This document shows, piece by piece, positions 1 to 5,553 of a stretch of 7,735 bases of DNA. The first letter of the stretch is position 1; the number at the start of each line of letters is the position of its first letter. Location of the stretch: the NCBI GenBank assembly GCA_022360375.1, contig JAKSCW010000505.1, forward strand, positions 1 through 7,735, read 5' to 3'. Origin of the DNA: Balneolales bacterium (GTDB taxonomy: Bacteria > Bacteroidota > Rhodothermia > Balneolales > Balneolaceae). A model generated the notes under the pieces. It saw only the letters and a list, made by a program, of their open reading frames with translations. It had not been told where the DNA came from and ran no database searches. The position numbers and the translations under genes are program-made.

Positions 1-760
1 AACAGAATATATTTCTTTCTAATTCCTGTGCTATCTTAATGGCATTGGGGACCCCGCTTTTTAACGTGTCATACGTATCAACTAAGAGTACACAATTATC
101 CGGGTAGTATTCAGCGTATGCTCTGAAAGCAGTGATTTCATCTTCAAATGATTGAATCCACGAATGGGCCATGGTTCCGCTAACTTCTAATCCATAAATA
201 AGTGCGGAATATACGTTCGAAGTACCATCAAGTCCGCCTATAACGGAAGCTTTGGAGGCCTGGATTCCACCGAAACCCTGTGAACGCCGCAACCCGAAAT
301 CCAGCACAGTTTTGTTACCGGCTACTGAACGAATTCTGGATGATTTTGTGGCAACCAAACTTTCGAAATTGAGGATGTTTAGAAGTAGGGTCTCCACGAT
401 TTGGGCTTCAACAAGATTCCCCTCAACCCGGACAACCGGTTCATTTGGGAAAATGATTTCACCTTCAGTGGCGGCATAAATGTTTCCCTTAAACCGAAAA
501 TCTTTGAGGTAATTAAGGAAGTTTTGTTTAAAACCTTTTTCCTTTAGAAATTGTAATTCATCGTCTTTGAAATGAAAATCGGAGAGTAGATTCAGAAAAT
601 CAGATATGCCGGCAAAAATTACATACCCACCATTAAAAGGGCATTTCCTGAAAAAATAGTCAAAAGTTGCGGGTTCTTTATGTCTTCCGGAAAGAAAATA
701 GCCCTGAGCCATTGTTAGCTCATAGTAATCGGTATAAATAGCAGAGTGGGAGAGGATCAT
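1..760 (-). CDS. pncB: Nicotinate phosphoribosyltransferase (3' end outside window)
   Basis: Cytosolic NAD-salvage enzyme that joins nicotinate and PRPP to give nicotinate mononucleotide, with ATP hydrolysis coupled to the reaction in the family (Preiss-Handler pathway). I translated 253 codons from the ATG at 760; the frame is open to the left edge, so roughly the C-terminal half is missing against a usual length of about 400-490 residues. Visible family motifs are YTDYYELTMAQGYF (residues 9-22), DFGLRRSQG (154-162), GTSNVYSA (179-186), GTMAHSW (195-201) and LLVDTYDTLKSGVPNA (225-240). His199 in GTMAHSW matches the histidine that family enzymes phosphorylate. The motifs resemble the longer PncB2/human NAPRT type. 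The ATG lies 3 nt beyond the stop codon of the LpoB-family gene, so this is the distal visible gene of the lipoprotein operon and is probably translationally coupled. Enzyme assignment is firm; the subtype is inferred. Confidence 0.94.
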   Translation of the reverse strand, partial: MILSHSAIYTDYYELTMAQGYFLSGRHKEPATFDYFFRKCPFNGGYVIFAGISDFLNLLSDFHFKDDELQFLKEKGFKQNFLNYLKDFRFKGNIYAATEGEIIFPNEPVVRVEGNLVEAQIVETLLLNILNFESLVATKSSRIRSVAGNKTVLDFGLRRSQGFGGIQASKASVIGGLDGTSNVYSALIYGLEVSGTMAHSWIQSFEDEITAFRAYAEYYPDNCVLLVDTYDTLKSGVPNAIKIAQELERNIFC

Positions 761-763
761 GGT

Positions 764-1360
764 TTAGCCTCTGAGCCTGCGTCTTTCAATTACTTTTTTA
801 ATCTGTTTGTTACCAATCCAAACCTTTTGATTTGTTTCTACATCAATCATTTCCAGGTTAACGGTATAAAAAATGGAAGCTGTGCGCCCGTTTTCGGTTT
901 CGTCAAGTATGGAGCTGATATTCCCAATCACAATGTAATCTGCTCCTAATTCTTTACCCAAAGCCGCAGCACTTTCAAGGGAAGCAAAACTTTGCTGGTT
1001 AACCCGAACATCACGAATTTGCTTACTTTCTGACGTGTTTGCCACCACGCTAACTCTGCCCGAATTCACAAACGCACGTTCCATTTCTTTCGTAAAAACC
1101 TCGGTGTCTATGTGTTCCATGGTCTCGTTTCTAACACGGCCTATCATGGCCACAGGGTTTTGATTATTGTCTGCCTTGAAGTTTTCAATCCATGGGCGGG
1201 ATAGTGCATCCTCAATCATTTCATCGGCCACCAGGCGGGCATCACTATCATTCCAGCGCCCGGAAAGATCTGTTTGTGTATCAGCAGCAACTCTGGTTAC
1301 TTCTTTTGATGATGAGCAGGCAAGAGTAAAAAGAATAGTTATAACAAGAAGGTGTTTCAT
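764..1360 (-). CDS. lpoB: LpoB-family lipoprotein (penicillin-binding protein activator family)
   Basis: A 198-residue lipoprotein. A short signal peptide ends in FTLAC, putting the lipidated cysteine at residue 15; Thr at -3 is a relaxed lipobox. The folded part shows the LpoB/COG3417 pattern: TDLSGRWNDSDARLVADEM (30-48), NPVAMIGRVRNETMEHIDT (68-86), a helix followed by GRVSVV, then ELGADYIVIGNISS and a final strand pair around YTVNLEMIDVETNQKVWIG. In E. coli LpoB is an outer-membrane lipoprotein that binds and stimulates the peptidoglycan synthase PBP1b; the same role here is inferred from family only. Only about 15 residues separate Cys15 from the folded domain, far less than the long Pro-rich linker of E. 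coli LpoB. The start lies one base after the LPP20-family stop (TGATATG), with no clear Shine-Dalgarno site, which suggests re-initiation. Family assignment is good, partner unknown. Confidence 0.85.
   Translation of the reverse strand: MKHLLVITILFTLACSSSKEVTRVAADTQTDLSGRWNDSDARLVADEMIEDALSRPWIENFKADNNQNPVAMIGRVRNETMEHIDTEVFTKEMERAFVNSGRVSVVANTSESKQIRDVRVNQQSFASLESAAALGKELGADYIVIGNISSILDETENGRTASIFYTVNLEMIDVETNQKVWIGNKQIKKVIERRRLRG
768..771 (-). promoter_or_regulatory. Likely ribosome binding site of pncB
   Basis: On the minus strand GAGG lies 7 nt before the pncB ATG, inside the last codons and just ahead of the stop of the LpoB-family gene (AGA GGC TAA ACC ATG). It supports the start at 760 and would allow both independent initiation and re-initiation by ribosomes finishing the upstream gene. 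It is the best Shine-Dalgarno-like match before any gene in the window, but it is short. Confidence 0.4.
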
Positions 1361-1364
1361 ATCA
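1358..1364 (-). other. Stop-start junction TGATATG (LPP20-family to LpoB-family gene)
   Basis: On the minus strand the LPP20-family stop TGA is separated by one T from the ATG of the LpoB-family gene. The preceding 20 nt hold no recognisable Shine-Dalgarno sequence. This fits termination-reinitiation coupling. The same heptamer occurs at 2412-2418. Confidence 0.7.
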
Positions 1365-2414
1365 GTTATGCAAGGAAAGTTGGTTATTCAAAAATTCAGA
1401 AAATTTCGTTTCAATTTCTTTAGATGCGGTTAGCTCGGCACGTTTAAATGCATCAACCAGGGAAAGGGCTCCGTCACGCCCCCGGGTTGTAAAGGTTTGG
1501 TAGCTTCTTTCCATTCCGGGTTCTGAGATTGAAATACTTAAATTCCAGGTTACAAATTCAGCATCATCTCTGTTCAGATTTGCTTCTTGTGCATTATAAT
1601 TCACTGACAATTGTAACACAGAGTTCTCCGGACCTGAAATAGAAAAACCCTGTTCCTGGATAGTTTTTGAAACAGCATCTCTAAGTACCGCATTGTGTGA
1701 ATTCATGTCAATAGAAACAACAGCCTGTTCCTGAACTTCAGAGAACCTGGATTCAGCTTCAGTGACCCTGGCTGTGGTTTGATTTCGATCGAAATTTCCA
1801 GGGCTGATTATTTCAAGCTGTCGTGCCAGGTTATCATTCACTTTCGCAAGTATCAATGCTTCTTTCGCTAAGCTCAATTTCCTGAATACACTTTCCTGTG
1901 TACTGCTTCCTTGAGTTAGGGTATTAATTTTTGTCTCATTGACTTGAATCTCGTTGGTATACACCTCTAGCGATGAAGATCTGTTCATTCCAACCAAAAC
2001 ATAATAGCGCCCATCAGTCCCAACGTCTGAAGTTAAAACCTCAGTATTCATTAATTCTTCGGTAGCTTCAATGCGAATATTATTCAGAAGGCGGGTTGTT
2101 TCGTTAGAAGTAAATGCTGCATTATTTTCTGATGATTCCGTGAATTCAGAAATCAGTTGCTGGCTGCCATCAATTTGAGAACGGAAAATCTGGGTAAGAT
2201 TTCCATAGGCTCTTGACCTGGCGTTTTCGAAGGAATCTCCACTACCAACAGCCATTAAATATCTTGCATCGCTGTACTCTCTGTTGGGGTTATTCACCCA
2301 CTCAGGAACCCCCGAAACGGTATTCGTTTCCTGTGTACTCTGTTGAGTTTTACAAGCACTTGCACCGGTAAGCATGCAAAGTGATAGCCCAAATATTAGC
2401 TTAATCGTGTTCAT
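1362..2414 (-). CDS. LPP20-family lipoprotein
   Basis: A 350-residue predicted lipoprotein. The signal peptide has Lys5, a hydrophobic core and GASAC, giving lipidated Cys21. Residues 36-81 carry the LPP20 pattern (named after the Helicobacter lipoprotein): PEWVNNP, then YLMAVGSG, then a helix with ARSRAYGNL and a phenylalanine-rich end. The middle (about 90-150) continues this alpha/beta unit with YYVLVGMNR. Residues about 155-225 are helical and rich in Gln, Glu and Ala, possibly a coiled coil. The C-terminal 120 residues (from VVSIDMN) look like a second alpha/beta domain ending in an amphipathic helix (AFKRAELTASKEIETKF). The molecular function of the family is not established. It sits between the COG3014-type and LpoB-type genes with 1-nt gaps on both sides, implying a joint envelope role. 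The start at 2414 follows immediately after the upstream stop. Confidence 0.82.
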   Translation of the reverse strand: MNTIKLIFGLSLCMLTGASACKTQQSTQETNTVSGVPEWVNNPNREYSDARYLMAVGSGDSFENARSRAYGNLTQIFRSQIDGSQQLISEFTESSENNAAFTSNETTRLLNNIRIEATEELMNTEVLTSDVGTDGRYYVLVGMNRSSSLEVYTNEIQVNETKINTLTQGSSTQESVFRKLSLAKEALILAKVNDNLARQLEIISPGNFDRNQTTARVTEAESRFSEVQEQAVVSIDMNSHNAVLRDAVSKTIQEQGFSISGPENSVLQLSVNYNAQEANLNRDDAEFVTWNLSISISEPGMERSYQTFTTRGRDGALSLVDAFKRAELTASKEIETKFSEFLNNQLSLHN

Positions 2415-2418
2415 ATCA
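2412..2418 (-). other. Stop-start junction TGATATG (COG3014-type to LPP20-family gene)
   Basis: The upstream stop TGA, a single T, and the ATG of the LPP20-family gene form the heptamer TGATATG on the minus strand. A weak TGGAA lies 6 nt before the ATG. It is the same as the junction at 1358-1364 and suggests fixed stoichiometry through coupled translation. Confidence 0.7.
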
Positions 2419-3735
2419 ATTCCAGTAAATTGATTCTATAAGTTCGAGATTCTCTTGTTCCGAAACCATTATCGTTTGGAGATCTGTGAATAAGAGATTT
2501 CCGTAGTTGTTAAAGTATTGAATTTCTATAAAGTGTTCTCCTTCCGGCAGATTAAGGATGGTTGCATGCGCTTTTCCCGGCATAGTTTGCCAGCTTCTCA
2601 GGTCTGCCTTTTCCGTAGCCTCTGTGGCAAGTTTACCAACAATATTGAACAAAGAACCCAGTGCTTCATTTTCTTCAGAGATTCTATTTCTGGCTTGATC
2701 GGAAGCAAGCGTTTTTATGGCAGAACGTACCAGTGAGCGAGCATAAATAATGGGTTCCTTTACTTTATATACTTCCTGGGCTACTAAATCCATATTTTCA
2801 ATTAAAGACACTTCTTGTGGGAACTGGCTGTTAACCACAATCTTTACCGTTCCAACTTCTGAATCGAACGGGACTAAACCGGGCAGGGAAAATTTGAAAT
2901 AGCTATCAGTAGGCTCCCAGTAAAACCGGATATCGTTTTGTTCTTTTATGGGAGACCGTCCTGTAAAAGCGCTCACTAATACATTGTAGCTCCCAGGTTC
3001 TGTAAGCATCATCAACTCCTGAGAAGCAGGAGCTTTGAAGTTATAAACTGAAGGCTGATCAGAATATGATTTCAGCAAGTTATTGTAAGAAATTCGCGCG
3101 TCGTCGGGTTTGCCTGTTTTTGCGAATAAAATAGTAGAGAGGTAGTGTCCCATGGCACTATTTTGGATATTTGTTTCTCCGGTTTTCCATTTATCGGGGT
3201 CAACTCCGGATGTATCTGCTTTGGCTAAAGCCTCTACAAGGCCGTTATATTTTGTGTTCAATTCACCCAGTTTGTAGGAAACTCTTCGGGCTTCCACTAA
3301 TGCTCCCTCTAAATCATCAAGATGAATGTAATTGAGCGTTTTAAAAACATTAAGGTAAATGTCCTCATAGTCCTCTCCATCGTATGCAAGTTTATTGTCA
3401 TTGATAACAAACGACTGGATAGCCCGGGTTATACTTTTGGTAAAAAGGTCTTCGATTTCATATTCTGCACTTTCAAAGTAAGAGTTACTTTCTTTATAAT
3501 TTCCGGCAAAATGGTTGATGGTTCCTTGTTCCAAAAGAAGAAGCACCCGGTCTTTATTTTCATAAACTTCCTTCTTTTCGAAATCAGAGAGTAAGTTAGC
3601 AGTTTCCTGAAAATCACCCTTAGCAAAAGAACTTCTGAGATCTGTTTGTGCTGAATCGAGCATGTACGCCGCGCAAGACCCTAAGAACAGTATTGCAAGC
3701 AATAAAAAGTAATAGGAACCCTTTATTTGGAACAT
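2416..3735 (-). CDS. TPR-containing lipoprotein, COG3014-like
   Basis: First gene of the minus-strand operon, 439 residues from the ATG at 3735. A GTG nine bases upstream (3744) would add MLG; neither start has a well-spaced ribosome site (AAAGG at 3753-3749 is 4 nt from the GTG and 13 nt from the ATG), so I chose the ATG. The signal peptide ends in LGSC, giving lipidated Cys21. Residues 24-135 hold TPR-like helices: LLLLEQGTINHFAGNYKES, a helix with YFESAEYEIEDLFTKSI, then YDGEDYEDIYLNVFKTLNYI, the most recognisable stretch of the COG3014 family. A further TPR-like pair follows near 190-228 (MGHYLSTILFAKTGKPDDA). The C-terminal third is more beta-rich and ends with GEHFIEIQYFNNYGNLLF. Biochemical function is unknown. 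From memory, COG3014 genes also lie near lpoB in some proteobacteria, which fits the neighbours here. Confidence 0.84.
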   Translation of the reverse strand: MFQIKGSYYFLLLAILFLGSCAAYMLDSAQTDLRSSFAKGDFQETANLLSDFEKKEVYENKDRVLLLLEQGTINHFAGNYKESNSYFESAEYEIEDLFTKSITRAIQSFVINDNKLAYDGEDYEDIYLNVFKTLNYIHLDDLEGALVEARRVSYKLGELNTKYNGLVEALAKADTSGVDPDKWKTGETNIQNSAMGHYLSTILFAKTGKPDDARISYNNLLKSYSDQPSVYNFKAPASQELMMLTEPGSYNVLVSAFTGRSPIKEQNDIRFYWEPTDSYFKFSLPGLVPFDSEVGTVKIVVNSQFPQEVSLIENMDLVAQEVYKVKEPIIYARSLVRSAIKTLASDQARNRISEENEALGSLFNIVGKLATEATEKADLRSWQTMPGKAHATILNLPEGEHFIEIQYFNNYGNLLFTDLQTIMVSEQENLELIESIYWN

Positions 3736-3760
3736 ACCCAACACTTAACCTTTATTTCTA

Positions 3761-3768
3761 TATCTTTG
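3761..3768 (+). promoter_or_regulatory. Candidate Bacteroidota -7 element for the Ig-like lipoprotein gene
   Basis: TATCTTTG is an exact match to the TAnnTTTG -7 consensus of Bacteroidota housekeeping promoters. Transcription would start near 3775, leaving a leader of about 90 nt before the ATG at 3865. No TTG-type -33 element sits at the usual distance, and the upstream half would overlap the start of the opposite gene, so confidence is limited. Confidence 0.35.
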
Positions 3769-3783
3769 CGAATTCATCTACTC

Positions 3784-3791
3784 CGAAGATA
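3784..3791 (-). promoter_or_regulatory. Candidate -7 element for the lipoprotein operon
   Basis: On the minus strand TATCTTCG matches TAnnTTTG at all but one position. A TTTATG lies 19 nt upstream as a weak -33 candidate, and a TTGACC lies nearer (12 nt), which is too close. The predicted start near 3778 would give a leader of about 40 nt before the ATG at 3735. Confidence 0.35.
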
Positions 3792-3811
3792 CCCTTAGTA
3801 GGTCAATGCAC

Positions 3812-3846
3812 ATAAATTTTTATCAATATCGCTATAAATTTCTAAC
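3812..3846 (+). repeat. Imperfect 13-nt direct repeat upstream of the Ig-like lipoprotein gene
   Basis: ATAAATTTTTATC (3812-3824) and ATAAATTTCTAAC (3834-3846) match at 11 of 13 positions and start exactly 22 nt apart, about two helical turns. The first copy is also nearly self-complementary (ATAAA-TT-TTTAT). The pair lies between the candidate start site and the ATG of the Ig-like gene. It could be an operator, but AT-rich DNA gives such matches by chance. Confidence 0.35.
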
Positions 3847-3864
3847 AGAATTTCGAAGTCGTTC

Positions 3865-5475
3865 ATGATTTTTGAGAAAAATCATTTACCTATTATTGTT
3901 GTACTATTAGTAATTGCCTGTGCAACTCCCATTAGTCCTACCGGAGGTCCACCCGACAAACAAGGACCGGTGCTCATACAATCAGAACCGGTAACCGGTA
4001 CCACTAACTTTGATGGAAAAACCTTTCATTTTCATTTCAACGAATACATTAACAGGAACTCTGTAAACAATAATATTAATGTTGAACCGGATTTAGGGCT
4101 TACTTTTTCAACAAAGTGGAAAAGAAAAAGATTGAGTCTCGAATTCGATGATAAACTACCCGATTCCACAACAATAATCATTTCACTGGGAGGGAACATT
4201 TCAGATACGAGAAACAATAAAATGGGCGCTCCAATAATAGTGGCGGTTTCCACCGGGGATGAAATAGATGAGAGTACAATAACCGGAAGGGTGAGATCGG
4301 CGAATGATGGTACCCCCATTGAGGCGGAAAAAGTATTTTTATACAGGGAGCCTTTTGATCTTACTCAGAAAGCAACGTACCAGGCTGAAACGGATACAGG
4401 AGGGGTATTCCGGTTTTCCTATTTAGGACCAGGTACATACAAAGCGATTTATTTGGATGACAGGAACAGGAATAAAGTTTGGGATAGGGAAACCGAACTT
4501 GCCCAATCCTTTTTTGTGGATTCGATTTATGTGGATAAAGCCGATACACTTAGCCTTGAACAGATTTATGTGGATCGTCCCGACACTCTTTCTCCCGAAT
4601 TACAGGGAGTTGGAATGTTTTCAGACCGGAGATTAAGATTACGGTTTAATGAAAACCTGGAGTTAGACGAACACGTGAAAATTCAGGTATTGGATTCTCT
4701 GGGTAATGTAAGCACGGAAGCAGATCCTTTGTACATTGATCATCCGGATGCATTTATTCTTTACGCACGATCCCGCGAACCGTTAAGTGAAACAGCTACT
4801 TATTCTTTAGAAGCAGGGGGCATCGTTGACGCTTCCGGAAATGCTGCCGTTACCTCGGGGATTCTGTTCCAGGGGAGCTCCCAGGAGGACACCACATTGC
4901 AACGAATTATCAGTATTGATACCGAAGACGGACTTTTTCCAACTCAGGCTTTCCAGGTCACCTATGCTGCTCCAATAAACACGCCGGAAATAATTGATTC
5001 ACTGGTAGTTATTGAAGGAGATGTGGATTTTGATGATTGGCCCAACATTCAAACTGAAAACAATATCCTCAGAGTTTTTCCGCAAGGCAGCTGGATTGAA
5101 GGTGTGGATATGCAGTTCCTGATCTGGAACCCGGTTACTCAACGAAGGTCCATATTCAGGCCAGAAGTTTGGGATTTAATTGAATTAGGTGGCCTGGAAC
5201 TACGTATCGAAAACCCAGACTCTACTTCACTGTATTACTATCAGATCATTAATAAAGAACAAAACATTTTGATTGATTCAGTAATGACCAGTTCGGTAGA
5301 GATAGAAAACCTGGCACCGATAACCTATGAATTGCGAATTTTTAAAGATGAAAATGGGAACCAAATCTGGGATAGAGGGAGTGTGGAACCTTACAGGAAA
5401 CCAGAACCAATCTATATAAGGTCTGACCTGAACATTCGTACCGGTTTTACCTCCGAAGTGATAATTAGCTTCTAG
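3865..5475 (+). CDS. Ig-like (Big_5) domain-containing lipoprotein
   Basis: A 536-residue predicted lipoprotein; the signal peptide ends in VIAC (Cys19), followed by SPTGGPPDKQGP, a mature N-terminus typical of Bacteroidota Ig-like lipoproteins. Layout: a Big_5/SbsA-type Ig-like domain at about 35-130 (FHFNEYINRNSV, later SDTRNNKMG); a carboxypeptidase-regulatory-like beta domain at about 137-213 (ITGRVRSA, then TDTGGVFRFSYLGPGTYKA); a 13-residue tandem repeat (221-246); a second Big_5-like domain at about 246-334 (RLRLRFNENL, IVDASGNA); a third beta region from about 345; and a C-terminal segment ending in TGFTSEVIISF. Two loops, residues 199-208 and 495-504, share the pattern D-x-N-x-N-x-[VI]-W-D-R and may bind calcium (inference). 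Location is likely outer membrane or surface; the ligand is unknown. No Shine-Dalgarno site precedes the ATG, and the next in-frame Met falls far inside the protein. Confidence 0.9.
   Translation: MIFEKNHLPIIVVLLVIACATPISPTGGPPDKQGPVLIQSEPVTGTTNFDGKTFHFHFNEYINRNSVNNNINVEPDLGLTFSTKWKRKRLSLEFDDKLPDSTTIIISLGGNISDTRNNKMGAPIIVAVSTGDEIDESTITGRVRSANDGTPIEAEKVFLYREPFDLTQKATYQAETDTGGVFRFSYLGPGTYKAIYLDDRNRNKVWDRETELAQSFFVDSIYVDKADTLSLEQIYVDRPDTLSPELQGVGMFSDRRLRLRFNENLELDEHVKIQVLDSLGNVSTEADPLYIDHPDAFILYARSREPLSETATYSLEAGGIVDASGNAAVTSGILFQGSSQEDTTLQRIISIDTEDGLFPTQAFQVTYAAPINTPEIIDSLVVIEGDVDFDDWPNIQTENNILRVFPQGSWIEGVDMQFLIWNPVTQRRSIFRPEVWDLIELGGLELRIENPDSTSLYYYQIINKEQNILIDSVMTSSVEIENLAPITYELRIFKDENGNQIWDRGSVEPYRKPEPIYIRSDLNIRTGFTSEVIISF
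4525..4602 (+). repeat. Two tandem 39-nt (13-residue) repeats in the Ig-like lipoprotein gene
   Basis: The units encode IYVDKADTLSLEQ (residues 221-233) and IYVDRPDTLSPEL (234-246), identical at 9 of 13 positions. The first 12 bases of each unit (ATTTATGTGGAT) are identical, while later codons differ by synonymous changes (ACA/ACT, AGC/TCT). The repeat forms the linker between the regulatory-like domain and the second Ig-like domain. Confidence 0.75.
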
Positions 5476-5492
5476 TTCACATTGTTTATAAC

Positions 5493-5520
5493 TTGAATTC
5501 ATCAAGATTTTGTATCATTG
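5493..5520 (+). promoter_or_regulatory. Candidate Bacteroidota-type promoter of icmF
   Basis: TTG at 5493-5495 as the -33 element and TATCATTG at 5513-5520 as the -7 element (seven of eight consensus positions) are separated by 17 nt. Transcription would begin near 5527, giving a leader of about 27 nt before the ATG at 5554. This would let icmF be expressed independently of the Ig-like lipoprotein gene 78 nt upstream. Confidence 0.45.
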
Positions 5521-5553
5521 GAACCGCTTCCATAAAATTATAAAACTATTCAG

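Larger units (their letters stand above)
3745..3864. promoter_or_regulatory. Divergent intergenic promoter region
   Basis: This 120-nt AT-rich region separates the lipoprotein operon (leftward) from the Ig-like lipoprotein gene (rightward) and must hold the main promoters of both unless other start sites are used. It contains -7-like elements on each strand and a 13-nt imperfect direct repeat, listed separately. I see no open reading frame, RNA gene or strong hairpin in it. Confidence 0.6.

Noticed and set aside
252..479. 75-codon plus-strand frame
   Set aside because: It is antisense to the conserved DFGLRRSQG region of pncB, has no motif, and has a low-complexity Ser/Arg/Thr composition.
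3736..3744. GTG start at 3744 for the TPR lipoprotein
   Set aside because: It is possible, but GTG is less likely, AAAGG is only 4 nt away, and the three added residues do not improve the signal peptide. The ATG at 3735 was preferred, without certainty.
4032..4319. 95-codon minus-strand frame with hydrophobic stretches
   Set aside because: It is antisense to the first Ig-like domain. The hydrophobicity reflects Asp/Glu/Asn-rich codons on the other strand, not a membrane protein.
5492..5506. CTTGA-ATTCA-TCAAG hairpin followed by ATTTT as a terminator for the Ig-like lipoprotein gene
   Set aside because: The stem is only 5 bp and AT-rich with no proper U tract, and it overlaps the better-supported icmF promoter. 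It is too weak to call.
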